The position numbers and the translations under genes were made by a program. This document shows positions 23,101 through 35,178 of a DNA stretch of 64,000 nt, one piece after another. The stretch is taken from the NCBI GenBank assembly GCA_946800325.1, contig OX326959.1:46499566-46563565 (forward strand), read 5' to 3'. How positions within the stretch are numbered: position 1 is the stretch's first letter; the number at the start of each line of letters is the position of its first letter. This DNA is from Luzula sylvatica (Eukaryota > Streptophyta > Magnoliopsida > Poales > Juncaceae). The notes below the pieces were generated by a model, which was not told the DNA's origin, searched no databases, and worked only from the letters and a program-made list of their open reading frames with translations.

Positions 23101-23958
23101 AGAGGCATGTCTTCTAGAAACTCGGACCGAAGGCCGTTTGTGATGGATGATTATGGTGGTGGTGGTAGTAGCAGGAAGCATGACGATAGAGGGCCTACCG
23201 AGCGGGGTCCGCGAGGTGGAAGGGATTACGATGCTATTTACGGAACCAAACGCCCTTATTCTGATATTGTATGTTTATTTTCATATCCTTACTATATTAT
23301 AAGTAGATTAAAGAGTGCGTTTTATGATTTTGTATATTGTTTTTGCGAATGAAGGATGATGGATCGAGAGAGGCGATACGTAATTCGAGGACACGTTTGG
23401 ATTACTCGCAAGGAGGCCCTGTAGGCAATAACTATACAGATTCGTATGGTGATAGGTATTTTGTTTTCTCTCTTTTTTCTTCTTTTGAGCAATTTCTCGA
23501 ATATTCTTTTTTTAGTCTTTTTTGTGTTTATAATTTTGTGATGTTTTCTTTATAGGATGGGAAGGGGACCTGCAGGATACGGCAGTGCAGGAAGCAGCCG
23601 GAATGCTCTCTATGGTGCCCGTCAAGGCATGAGCTATCCTAGAGGTACATTATTTTCATTAATTAATTTTTATTGTGATTTTTGTTTAGTACGGTTATCT
23701 TAATTTGCACGTATTTTGATGCAGGGTCGGGGCGTGGTAATGATATGGAGGATGTTTACTCGCCGAGCTTAGGTGGTTCTTATATGTCTCGTGGGCCCGA
23801 CGTGAGTTTTTTTTATTGATAATTATTTACCTTTTTAAATTCATTCTTGATTAACTTTAATTTTTTTAAAATTCATCTTAAAGGGTGGTGGTCCGTATCC
23901 TACGGTTTATTCGAACCGGGGAATGGGTGGAGGTGCTGGCTCCAGTTCTTATTATTAG
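20182..23958 (+). CDS. hnRNP Q/R-like protein with acidic N-terminus, three RRMs and Pro/Arg/Gly-rich tail
   Basis: Thirteen exons (20182-20350, 20660-20788, 20885-21021, 21105-21533, 21616-21705, 21769-22008, 22084-22305, 22404-22803, 22898-23268, 23355-23455, 23556-23644, 23725-23801, 23884-23958) join in frame to 842 residues. Residues 1-60 are basic, about 100-215 very acidic (Glu/Asp runs). RRM1 starts near residue 223 (EVFVGGLDKDATENDL; RNP1 KGFAFLRF), RRM2 near 306 (NDTLFVGNICKTWTKEHL; RNP1 RGFAFLEF) and RRM3 near 399 (TCFIDNLPPAWDEDKI; RNP1 DFGFVTF). The tail has poly-Pro, RGG-like and YSD/Gly-rich stretches. This is the plant hnRNP-Q-like architecture that includes LIF2 and the At2g44710 type: nuclear RNA-binding proteins, some tied to chromatin silencing. 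Which subgroup is not certain. A CT run and a telo-box precede the start. Confidence 0.9.
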
Positions 23959-26195
23959 TAAGGTACATCACAATTCTTCTTTTATATTTTATATTTTTTT
24001 ATTAGGGTTAATTTGATTATTATCGAAACACCATTGTAAAACAAAACGTTCGATTTTATCCCAAAATAAAACCGTAATGGCAAGGATTGCAGTACTGATT
24101 GATTGTACACTGGTACTGACACGAGCCGGTTCATTTCGGCGCTGAAAATTGATTCAAACCATTTCAAGCAAAGTTTAACACAGATAAACCCTCCTCTTCC
24201 CAACTCGGATGTAAATCAGCCATTTAAAAGAGGATAAAGAGGTTAACGAAAAGATAGTAATAAGGTACTTGAAATTGGTGAATAGATAAACCTTTTCATC
24301 TACTGATTCAAAGCGTTAATAGTTTTAAAGGAGATTATTATTTTTGGATATTTTTATTACCACTACTGCAATCCTTGCTCCCATTTAAACCAACCATTTT
24401 GAAAATAGGTTTTATAATGTGCATATAGCAAGTAATGGTGTTTCTATATTATTATTCCATATTTTTGTTTAGTTTTATGATTTTACCAGACTGGTTTAAT
24501 ACGGTCGTGATATTTCGGAAACCTCTAAACAGAGGCAATATGGCTTAAATGAGCGCATCATAGATAATTCCGATAATGCCCTTGCATGACCCTACTGGAT
24601 CTACCTCTATTCTACAGATTATGAGAAGCCAGCCATTGCACGGATTTTGATGCGTGATAAGATTAAATGGAGCTTTTTGGATATTGTGGTATACCTAAGT
24701 ACCGGTACTAATGGAACAACAAATACGGATGCACCAATACCAACGGAGTTGCTTTGAAATCAGCGTAAATGGTGGTGTAGTAGTGTGTGTTGTGTAGGAG
24801 TGTTTATTTACGGTTTGTTGTTTATAAGAGGAACCATTTAATAAGGTTTATCAGATGCTATTTGAAACTATTTAAGTTCCGATTAATTTGCTTTCAAAAC
24901 AATAATTTGCTTTGAAGATTGTGGGAAAAAAAGTGTCCACACCGCCATGTCTACATGGAAAACCCTACGTTGGTATGGTATGCTTCTTTAACCCATAATT
25001 TATCAATTTTTGTTACCTCGTGAAGAAATTTTGTTCTTCCCCAACATATTCTGGGCTATAATGGGTTTTTCGAGAGAAGCCCCGTGGCTGCGCGAAGTGA
25101 GCATTCTAACAATAGGATTATCGGTAATTCAAATTTTTGTTCAGATTAATTTCTTCCTAGTTAGATGGGTATTGAGCGAGATCAAAAAAGTATTAGCTTA
25201 GATATCACTGTTCTATCGTACCACTGAACCTTTATTAACATTATTGATAGTTTACACGGAAAATTCGTACTACCATATTTTCTAGTATGTATAAGTGAAA
25301 AGTAACGAGTTTGTTACTCTTAATTTAAATATAATATTGGGCTTATGGAAACCAGTATTGTTTTGGGGTGAGAATGAACGATACTGTGTTGATCCTGGTT
25401 GAAATCGTAATAAATTTGAATGAAGTTTAGTTTTTTATGTGCTCTAGATTTAAGGACACATTTGGTACTAGCATGGCATCATAATGAGATATCCATGCAA
25501 AACCGTACTAACAAATGATTACTAACTCGATGCATAAAAAAAAAATACTCCTAATGCAAATAATACTCAGATTCGACATGGATTTCAGTGTTTTTTGTAA
25601 TGGAAATTATTAATAACTCTATGAAGGGAAATTTGGAGTAATCTTGTTAAATTGATATAAATTCACAAAAATATTCAGTTCTGATTTCGCTCACGTCATT
25701 TTTTACTGAAATTTCAAAATGTTCCTTCAATTTTGGCATTTTTGCGTAGTTAGTTTTTCCACGCTTGATTTGTGCTTACTTTGGGGGGGTTTAATTGAAT
25801 GTTATGAAACGATCGTGGGTGGATTTCTCCTAACTTGGGGTCTAATCAAGGGTGATCACCTATACCAGTAATGGTACCAGTTGGCACTGCATCAGCGGTA
25901 CATTCATACCTTGAAAATTTGATGTTTTTGGTACGATTCAGTGCATCTATGAAGAATTTTCTTTTTCTTTTTTGTAATATCTAGCAAGATTGATGTAATT
26001 CTCTCTTGTAAACAATGTTGTATTGTTTTGGCATGCAGTGAATTATGATCAAGTATTCTAATTCTTGTTTGCAATTGGCTCGTTTTGCCATCAAATATAT
26101 CTCAAAACACATGGGCGAAAATAAGGTCCAAAATTTGTAAATTGAATGCAACTTTATATGTTAACAGTTGTATAGATTTGTAAATTGAATACGCC
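23959..26195. other. Spacer with no recognised gene
   Basis: Holds the RRM gene 3' UTR on the left. A 63-codon frame at 25010-25201 has no family features I recognise. No clear repeat structure was found apart from a short echo of GTAAATTGAAT just before the LINE. Confidence 0.4.
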
Positions 26196-26210
26196 GGTCT
26201 GGATTGAGTT

Positions 26211-26219
26211 TGTTTGTTT

Positions 26220-26251
<32 letters not shown>

Positions 26252-28529
26252 AAAAAGGGCCCTTAGGCTTGTATTAAAAAAAATAAATAGAGTATATTAC
26301 ATCATAAGAATAAAAAAGAGTAAAGGAGAACTACGCCGACTATACAGTGTGAAATACTGTAAGCGGTAATAAAAAAGAGACATGAAATAAATAAAACTAC
26401 TCTAGAGGGAAGATGTAATTTTCCCGTTTCCTTCATGGGATTGTCTTTCATCAGATGAGTCTCGGAAAGACAGTATCCTCATAATTTGTCTGCAACATGC
26501 GGATCATATTGGCGAGGTGATCCGACTCGGAATTCTGGGACCTTGGAATCCAGCTGAAAGTGGGATCCTTGAGCTTCTTTTTGATCAGGATGCATTCTCG
26601 GATTCTTGAGATTGCTCTCCATGAGGACACCTGAATCATTTGCGGGTCAGAGGTTGTCCGCATGATTTCTACCAGTTCCAGGTTATCTGATAGGAAATCG
26701 CAATCCCTCTATTTGTACCTTTGTAGTATAAAGGTCATCGCCATATAGAGGGCCTCAAATTCCCCCTGTAATGGTGTGTAATGGCCTGAGGCTCCTTGTG
26801 CTTTTACATGAATTATAGCACCCCGACTGTTTTTCACAAGCAGAGCAAGGCCATGTTTGCCAGTCTGATCTCCGGAGAAATCCAGTAGACATGTCAGGTC
26901 CTTGGAACGGACATGCTTATATAGAGATAGTGCAGATTCTGGGCAAATTGAGTTGGAGATAAGACCTTTTTGCACATCGAGATTGGCGCCAGCAATAATC
27001 TGAGAGGTGATTGGTTGTGTACCACGAAATACATATGCATTTCTTGCAAGCCACCAGTTCCATAAGAGAGCCATGAAGAGTGTGACTTGAATGCTGGTGA
27101 GTTTATGGAAAACTGATTGAAGGATAGATTTGAAAGGCATGGAGAAATCCAGTAAATGCGTTGGTAACGATGAACTACCCCAAATGCTTATAACCCGAGG
27201 ACAGAGAAAGAAGAGGTGTTTTAGGGATTCGGAAGTGGATAGACATAGTGGGCATAGGTCATTAATTAAACCAATTCTGTAATGTAGGGCCTCTCTTGTT
27301 GGGACTGCTTCATGAAGTAGACGCCAAAAGAAAAGTTTTATTTTTGGTAGAACATTTTTGACGGCCCATAACGAGGTCCATGCATTCGATTGGTTTGGGC
27401 TGCTGGAACTAGCTCCATGTTCCAAGCAAGATAAATAACTATATATATCCTTTATTTTCATAGCCCCATTGTCTGAAATTTCGCAAAATAATTTATCCTT
27501 GCAATTATAGAAATCCTCGGGTTTATAAGTAATTTCCGTAATACTAAGGGTTTCGGAGTGAGAGAAGAGAGAGTTTAATTTGTCCCAGTCCCACTGGTTG
27601 GTTTGCATGTTGAAGAGATTGCAGACCTTCAATCTTCTCTCTACAGCTCCATTTGGGACCTTATTGATATTACCGGGAAACCAGGGCTCCCCGATTGCGC
27701 TACAGGTCTCACCATTACCGAGTATCCAGTGACATTTATCTCTTATTGTTCCTCTCAATTTTAAGAAAGATCTCCATAGGGGGGAAATATCGTGGTTTCT
27801 GTTCGTGCTCCAAAAGGAAGATCTGGCCAGATATTTGCCTTGCAATTGCTGTACCCATATACAGTCATCCTTATTTAAAAACTGCCACATCTTTTTCAGC
27901 AGAATCGCCTGATTGAGTTTTCCCAGTTCTCTTATTTCAAGCCCCCCTTCGACCTTTTGACGTGTTATTTTATCCCATGATACCCAAGCAATGTATCTAT
28001 TGGATTCTTGCTTGCCTCCCCAGAAGAATTTTCTGACAATGGTATTAATCCTGTTGATAATCGCTTTGGGTATTTCCTGAGTAGCCATGTAGTAGGTGGG
28101 GATTGAGTTGAGGACTGTTTGAATGAGCAGAAGCCTCCCCGCTTGGGATAATAGATTATGTTTCCATCCAGCTAATTTGGATTGTATTTTTTGGATTAGA
28201 AAATCATAGTCTATTATTTTTAATCTATGCATTTGCACATGAGCTCCGAGATAAATCTCTTTACCCAGCGATTGAGTGCCCCCAAATATGGATATTAGCT
28301 GGGATCGTAATGGTGCCTGGACAGACGAGTTAAACCATATTTTGGTTTTATCCGGGTTGATGTCCAAACCCGATAAGGAGCTGAACTGCAGAAATATTTC
28401 TCTCCATATCTGCATTTCACCTGGCGATGCATGGCCGTATAACATGAGATCGTCTGCATATAAGGCATGAGAGAAACGGGGTCCATTTGTCGATAGTGAG
28501 ATACCCGCCAATTCCCCTTGATTTATCCG
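26211..28529 (-). mobile_element. L1-type LINE, 5'-truncated, with 15-bp target duplication
   Basis: A non-LTR retrotransposon on the minus strand. The left end is a poly-T of 30 bases (26221-26250), the genomic image of the poly-A tail. Both sides carry the exact 15-mer GGTCTGGATTGAGTT (26196-26210 and 28530-28544). The body begins inside the reverse transcriptase, so about half of ORF2 and all of ORF1 are missing, as expected from incomplete reverse transcription. The long tail and intact duplication point to a fairly recent insertion. Confidence 0.93.
26451..28511 (-). pseudogene. LINE ORF2 fragment: RT C-terminus, zf-RVT and RNase H
   Basis: The frame starts just before the catalytic YADD box (FSHALYADDLMLYG), continues through the RT thumb (LAGWKHNLLSQAGRLLLIQTVL) and the zinc-binding zf-RVT region (PKIKLFFWRLLHEAVPTREALHYR, CPLCLSTSESLKHLFFLCP), and ends in a plant-type RNase H domain (GLALLVKNSRGAIIH, EFEALYMAM, DNLELVEIM, WIPRSQNSESDHLAN). 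The frame is open from 28511 to 26451 except for one TAG at 26709-26711, inside the RNase H domain. It lacks the N-terminal endonuclease and most RT motifs, so it cannot be functional. Confidence 0.92.
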
Positions 28530-28544
28530 GGTCTGGATTGAGTT

Positions 28545-29441
28545 GTAAGAATGAAACAGCGATAAATATCTTTTTTAATTGATTTTTTCTCAAAAGTCCA
28601 TGAATTTTTGGATAATATATGTAAATTACTCGGTTCCATTTTTGTGAACATTTCATAATTTGTAAGGCTAATATATTAAACTAACTCCATATTTTTCATT
28701 TTTCTATGAAATAACATAAATTCGAAATCCAATGCAAGAGAAACATTTTTATTTTTGTTTTGTTTGTTTTTCACAAATATCCCATAAATCGGAGTCTAGT
28801 ATATTTATACTAATATTTTTTAGTTAAAATAATCCCTATGACCAGAGCTTAATACATGAGAAATACACAAGTTTGTCAAATTCACTGAATTTTTTTGATG
28901 TTAATACATGCAAAATATTTAATTTCAAATTTTTATTCGATTTGTATCTAATTGATATTCTCAAAACACTGGCTTGCCAAAAAAAAATCTTCTCAAAACT
29001 CCATATATCAAAGTACTAGTTTTCTATTTTTACTCGCACTTTGTAAATTTGACGGTTAATTAATGCCCAACATGTTTTCAAAATTTTCTTTTCATAAACC
29101 TAACATCGAATACATGAGAAATCATCAATATTTTAGTTTTTAACGTAACCCTCGGTAAATCAAAGGCAACTACACTTACAACAATATTTCTTTTTATATT
29201 TTTGTAAAAATATCCTGTAATTAAAATTGATACTCGAAAACGCAAATACTTATTTTTCTCAACATCATTCAAATCCCTGTAATCAAATGCAAAATACTCA
29301 ATTTACAATCAAATTTATAAAAATTCAAAAGGCGATACACATGAATACTTCGTTTTTCAACTTGTATTTTTCTCAAAACTACATGTAAATACTCGTTTTA
29401 TTTTGCTTATCAAAACGCCATGAACTTGAAGGCTAATTATA
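28545..29441. other. AT-rich spacer
   Basis: No open frame with family features, no clear repeat. It separates the LINE from the Helitron. Confidence 0.4.
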
Positions 29442-29937
29442 TCTTATATATATATCAAACAAATTTCTTGCAATTCTAAGCCTCCACGTCATCAAGGGCT
29501 TTTGTATAAAAAAACTATTTTTTAAATTTACATTTTGGTCCTTCTTATTTACATTTTGGTCTTTTTTTATTTACAGTTCGGTTCTTTTTTACATTTTGAT
29601 CCTTTTTTCTTATTTTATATTTTGGTACTTTTTTTACATTTGGTCTTTTTTTCCTATTTTATATACATATTAAAATTTGCAAATATGTCCTGATTATATT
29701 AATCGATTTTAGAAGCACCTGAACAAATGTTATTTATACAAATTATATTAGAAAATAATATCCATGATAGACTAATTTCATGAACCTTATGCATCTATTG
29801 ACATCATGATATTTGCAAATATGTCATGATTAGATTAATTTAGTTCAAACGCATGCGCGTTAATTCGCACACGCGTTAATTCTATTTAAATAATTATATA
29901 AAAAACATCCCGCGCAATTGCGCGGGGATAAAGCTAG
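29442..29937 (+). mobile_element. Non-autonomous Helitron
   Basis: The element starts with TC (TCTTATATATATATC) after an A at 29441 and ends with CTAG (29934-29937) before a T at 29938, the A/T insertion rule and terminal TC...CTRR of Helitrons. A perfect GC-rich hairpin, CCCGCGCAATTGCGCGGG (29909-29926), lies 7 bases before the CTAG, as in canonical Helitron 3' ends. There is no Rep/helicase gene and no terminal inverted repeat. At 496 bp it is a typical small non-autonomous copy. Confidence 0.88.
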
Positions 29938-31207
29938 TAATATATAATAATAATAATATAATAAATTATAATATTGTAGTAATTTTATAATTATAATTAT
30001 AATTATATAATTTATGATTAAAGCATGATAATTAATATTTTTTACCAAGTAAATATTATTTCTACATTTTTAATAAAAAAATCCCAAAATTTCAAAACAA
30101 CCTAACAAAGAATTATATTTTTCAGCATATTATAATTTAGACATCCAAACTAACTGTGGAATTACTAATTTCAAGAAAAAAAAATTCTCCACCATAGAAC
30201 ATTATATTGCATCGTTAATTTGAGTTACTCCTTTCTTTGGTCTCAATGTGCCGCAACACATCCCGGAATGAGTAGCGGCGCTGAGCTCAATAGCAATCAT
30301 TCTAGTATATGTTTACGATATTATAGATTTATAGTCACCGGAAATAAGTATGCACATACTTCCACTGTACAAGAAAAACTATCCAACAACAATTTGTAAC
30401 AAATTTAGGCCTAGCGTAATTTTACTACGCACGCAATAATATGCAAATAACTTTTTTTTCCAAAAAAACAATATGGAGGACAAATTGAAGGGTACGGATC
30501 TCCTTTGTTGAGGACAAAATAATATGTAAATAACTTTTCCTTCTTCGTTTAAAAGAAAAACACATACTATAAACATTAAGAGGACATATATGTGCCACCA
30601 GATTTCAACCAAACATTCTCATATTAAAGTTAATTCACTTAATTAACATTCATCTGAATTAATATTCATAAAATTAACATCCATCTGGATTGACAATTTT
30701 TAATTAATATTTACAAATTATTAATTCAATTGTTCTTGATAATTATCATGTTAATTAAGTGGATTAATTAGAAAATATGATATCGTCGAGATCTTTTTTT
30801 TTGAAAATGTAACGGTAAAATATAATTTTCCAAACATTATTCGGGCACAGAAATGAAGTTGATAGGGCAAGCAGAGGCTATTTAACCTGCCCCAAGATTT
30901 CACCATGTTCTAATTAATTAACACATTTAATTAATTAACATGGTAATTAAAATATGTTAATTAGGATGTGCTGTGAAATGTAGGGGCACAGTAAAATTTC
31001 CCTGGCAAGAAGCAGTCAATAAGATAAGATAAGATGTGACTTGTGAGCACGGAACCCACGTTGATACGTAAAACTGATTGGAGGATAGGGATTTTAGTAT
31101 TTATACAGGAAGCAAGACAGAGAAAAGAGAGTAGTAGGTCGAAAGTAGATGTGTGGGTTAATTCTTAATTGTTCTCAACAACTTCTCTGATTTCCCTCCC
31201 TTATTGA
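29938..31207. other. AT-rich spacer and kinase gene promoter
   Basis: Starts with TAA/TATA-rich sequence after the Helitron. Several short direct and inverted echoes of ATTAATTAACA and AATTAACATYCATCTG are seen at 30620-30970. No gene. The distal part should hold the promoter of the kinase gene. Confidence 0.4.
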
Positions 31208-31357
31208 TTGGAACTCATCCTTCTAGACTCCCAACAAAGACGACTTGGACTTCCCCCTCACTTTGAATCTCCTTCTCCTATATCAGGTCAAAACATTTTC
31301 AATTTTTTTTGTCTTGTCATCAATCTCTTAGGCCGCCAGCCGTGCCCCTCTCCATTT

Positions 31358-31360
<3 letters not shown>

Positions 31361-31400
<40 letters not shown>
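31361..31400 (+). repeat. (TC)n tract in the kinase gene 5' leader
   Basis: An uninterrupted run of about 40 bases of TC/CT some 60 bp before the chosen start codon, in the likely 5' UTR. Confidence 0.8.
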
Positions 31401-31403
<3 letters not shown>

Positions 31404-31457
31404 GGACTATCCAGAAGAGTAGAAATTATAGAAGTATCCAAAAGATTAGCAATCCTC

Positions 31458-33133
31458 ATGGAATGTTTCCAATATTGCAAGAAAAAATACAAGCAAAAAT
31501 ACCAAAGAAACTCAGACCCAATTCAAACCTCACCCAATTCGACCAATTCAAGCAACACCAAGAACTTCACTTTGGACAATTCGGCTTTCTCCAGCAAAAC
31601 CTCAAAGTCGACTGGTACGAGCAGTACGCCGTCGCGGAGCATATCAGATTTATATGAGGAGAGGGCCCATAATGTCAGAGTGTTTAATTTGAAGGAATTG
31701 AGAGATGCTACGAGGAATTTTAGTAGAGACTTGAAAATTGGAGAAGGAGGGTTTGGGAGTGTATATAAGGGATTCTTGAAGGGTATAAATGCAAATAAAG
31801 AGGATGGTATTTTGGTGGCTGTGAAGAAACTTAACGCTAATAGTCAACAGGTATTATTTAAAATTCATTAATTTGACTTATTTTCTCGATGCATTCTGGT
31901 TCGTATCATCATATTATATTAAGATGGTTTAATTTTGAAAAATAGGGTCACAAGCAATGGTTAGCAGAAGTACAATTTCTCGGCATAGTAGACCATCCAA
32001 ATCTGGTGAAATTAATTGGATACTGCTCCGTGGACGCAGAGCGTGGGGCCCAAAGACTCTTGGTTTACGAGTTTATAAATAATAAAACCCTGGATCACCA
32101 TTTATTCAACAAATCATATCCTTCTCTCTCGTGGAATACAAGATTGAATATCGCTTTAGGAGCCGCCGAGGGATTGCTGTACTTGCACGAAGGGATGGAA
32201 ATTCAGGTTACAACAAAAAAGAAAATTTTAAAATTTTAAAATTTTCTTATTTCGAAATTCTGATTATTTTGTTATTATTTTTGTAGGTTATATATCGTGA
32301 TTTTAAGGCATCAAATATTCTATTGGATGAGGAGTTTAAACCAAAATTATCTGATTTTGGGCTCGCAAGAGAGGGGCCCACATTTGACAAAACTCATGTC
32401 TCCACTGCGGTATGTATATCTTGGTTAATTTATAGTTCCTAAACTTGCTACCAAACTTTCCAAATCCGGTACCATTAATTAATTATATACTGGTACCGTA
32501 CGAGTCAGTACCAAGCCTGTAACATCATTACTCTAATAATGTATATATCACTTTAGACCTTAAAATTGACAATTTTCATTTCGTACCAATTAGATAATGG
32601 GTACCAACGGGTACGCGGCTCCAGACTATGTAGAAACAGGCCACTTGACTGCAAAAAGCGATGTGTGGAGTTTCGGCGTGGTACTATACGAGCTATTGAC
32701 AGGTAGGAGATCAATGGATCGTAACCGCCCCAAAAACGAAATAAAGCTCATAGAATGGGTCAAAAATTACCCAATAGAGACCAAGAAATTTGTGTTCATA
32801 ATCGACCCGAGATTAGAGAAACAGTATAATGTAATCGCCGCGCGAGAAATTGCCAGGCTGGCAGAGAGCTGCCTGGCGAAGCTGGCTCGAGACCGACCAA
32901 GTATGAGTCAAGTGGTTCGGGAGTTGAAACACGCGATTCAATATGGAGATCTAAATGCGCAAGTTGAAAATTTGGAAGAAGAATTGGGGGAGAATGTGGA
33001 AGAAAAGAGCGAAACGACGGTATTAGAATCGTCGGAAAGAAGAACGCGACATCTCGCAAAATTGAGTGAAAATGCAGGCAGTGTACGAACGAGACGAATT
33101 TTGCTCATGAGAGAACGTAGTTTGTTCACGTGA
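31458..33133 (+). CDS. RLCK subfamily VII protein kinase (PBL19/PCRK-like)
   Basis: Four exons (31458-31850, 31946-32206, 32287-32409, 32594-33133) give 438 residues. The N-terminus [13 protein letters not shown] has Cys3 and Cys7 but no Gly2, suggesting palmitoylation rather than myristoylation for plasma-membrane anchoring. The kinase domain shows the glycine loop [11 protein letters not shown] (95-105), VAVKK with Lys123, the catalytic loop [14 protein letters not shown] (Asp223), and DFGLAR (241-246). The activation segment reads [22 protein letters not shown], where the usual APE motif is APD (Asp270). YRDFK instead of HRDLK is the mark of RLCK-VII. Members such as PBL19 and PCRK1 act below pattern-recognition receptors in immune signalling; the exact orthologue cannot be fixed here. 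The Ser/Thr-rich linker 16-62 and the acidic tail after residue 365 are not conserved features. The start is the Met that gives the membrane-anchor peptide; a longer upstream frame at 31208 crosses the TC tract and is out of frame. Confidence 0.9.
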
Positions 33134-34068
33134 CGTATATTTATTTTATTTGGTAAATTAGGAATTATTGTTTGGTTTTAGATTTGTTCTTGTAGATTTA
33201 GTGATGTATGTTTTTGAGGGCTTTTTTGTTTAGTTTGGGAATACTCTTTTAAGTAAGAGTATTGTTGTTTATAATTTATATTTATATGTATATACTATAT
33301 ATGGGCTAAAATCTTGTACAATTATCAGTTGTTCCAAAACTTGATCCATTTTATTCAGTGAGAAAAATTTATCTCTTCCATAAATTCATTTTCAAACAAA
33401 TAAAAATATGTAGATTCATTATTCATAGGAATTTAGACGTCATGATAATTTCTATCGTTTCTGATCGATAAAAGATATATTACATTATAGCTTTCATTTC
33501 GGTAGTGTTACCTTGATTTCTATCATTTCCAAAATTGGTTTCTTTGGTCCTTATATATTGTGGATTAATTGACCGGGTAGGAAGAATCGCAGCGGAATTT
33601 GCGAAACCTAGACCTACAACCCACGAAACAAAAAACGGTTTCTTCGGTCCTTTACGTTTGAGTTGTGTCGCAAATCCCATTTTCGTGAAGGTGTATTAGC
33701 TAATCATCACCATAGAGGTGAGTGGCAACATTGATCCAATGCAAGGACAAATTTGATATTTTTCGAAAGGATATACCTGATATTATACATGAAACATTTT
33801 ATAGAACTAGATGAAAACAAGTAAATGTAAAAATCTCAACAAAGTAAAAAGGTGTAAAGTGTCAATTTCACCAGGTTTTGTTTATCTACCAACACCTCTC
33901 AAAGTCATGCATCAAGCAAAAAGGACACCCAAAAAAAAAATAACAAGAGAAAAGAAAAGAAAAATAAAGGTCCAGTGGTATTTTTTAACAAAACCCACAA
34001 ACTTATTTAAAATCCCCTTTCATCAACCTCAATTTCAGACGAGAAATAAAAAAACTCTAACCCTAATC
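33134..34068. other. Convergent 3' flanks of kinase and ATP synthase genes
   Basis: AT-rich sequence between two convergent genes, containing both 3' UTRs. No other gene or repeat was recognised. Confidence 0.45.
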
Positions 34069-35178
34069 CTAACCAGTTAAGGCAGCATTAAGGGCGCTGT
34101 GAAGCTCAACGCCAATCTGGGCCTCAGCCTTCTCCAAATCGGTATTCGCGGTACCGAGTTTCTGAGTGAAATCAGCAAGGCCCTTCTGTACCAGACTTGG
34201 GTCGATACTGTCGAGCGGTACCGCCTCCACTGCAACTATATCTGCAACAGAATTTGCATGAATGAATGCAAATCCAGAGCTTACGAAATATTTGGTGGTG
34301 TCGTTTCCTTCATGGACTGAAAGGAGACCAGGCTTGAGCTCGGCTATGGTTGGCACGTGGCCTGGTAACACACCCATTTGACCCGTTGTGGCTGGTACGA
34401 TCACCATATCCACCTGAAAACCAGTAATAGATTTTTAAAAAAGGAAGTTAGTATCAAATTAGCATGGATTAATATAGATTGATATTACATTTTGCTATCC
34501 GAGACAAACCCTAAATTTAGCCTAAAACCTAATTACATAAATATTAAATATAACAAATATTTATTCAATCAATTTCAGATTTCTATGTTTTTTTAATCTT
34601 CCCATAAACTTCTAATAAATAGGATTATTAACTTAAAATCATTTTGACATCGATCAATAAATATAATAGATGTATATTATAATAGGTCAGAGCACCCAAA
34701 AGTTTTTCCATTTTTAGTGTTCATTTCAAGCAAAGCTGAATTCAGCTTCGCAGATATGAGATTGGAAAGTAGGAAGATGAGCAGATCTATCAACAAGAAA
34801 GGCCCAATCATGAGAAAATTGAATCTTTATGGCTATTTGTTAGTGATCTAGCGATCAAACTCCGCTCAGAAGCACATAGATCAATCAGAAAGAAAGAAAA
34901 ATAAGAATCTTGGATACCTCTTTGTTGGCGATCTCAGATTTGTACGGCAAAACAAAATTGACGGTCAGTTTGGTGGGGAGAGAGGTAGGAGTGGCAGGCC
35001 TAGGCTTCATGAAGGAGAGAGGAGTCTTTGGCGGTTCAATATTAGGGGCGACCTTGCGCCACGCCTTCACAAACTCCTCATCATCGACCTGCAACGCCGG
35101 CTCAGTCGAGTATGCTGCAACGGCACATCGCCGGATCATACCACTAGATGAAGCCGCACGGGAGAAGATGCGTTGCAT
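34069..35178 (-). CDS. ATP16: Mitochondrial ATP synthase F1 subunit delta' (bacterial epsilon homologue)
   Basis: Two exons, 35178-34918 and 34413-34069, joined across a GT-AG intron, give 201 residues. This is the central-stalk subunit that couples proton-driven rotation of the c-ring to the catalytic F1 head in the inner mitochondrial membrane. The N-terminus [25 protein letters not shown] is a typical cleavable presequence. The mature part has the beta-sandwich of the epsilon family: [49 protein letters not shown], followed by the [30 protein letters not shown] stretch and a C-terminal two-helix region. Length and intron position agree with the plant protein. The second exon begins with GTG (Val), so it needs the first exon for its start. 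Confidence 0.93.

Noticed and set aside
25010..25201. 63-codon open frame in the spacer after the RRM gene
   Set aside because: No recognisable domain, no splice or leader context, and length within chance for this sequence.
34057..34076. CTAACCCTAATCCTAACC as interstitial telomeric repeat
   Set aside because: Only about three degenerate units at the end of the ATP synthase gene; too short to claim a telomeric remnant.
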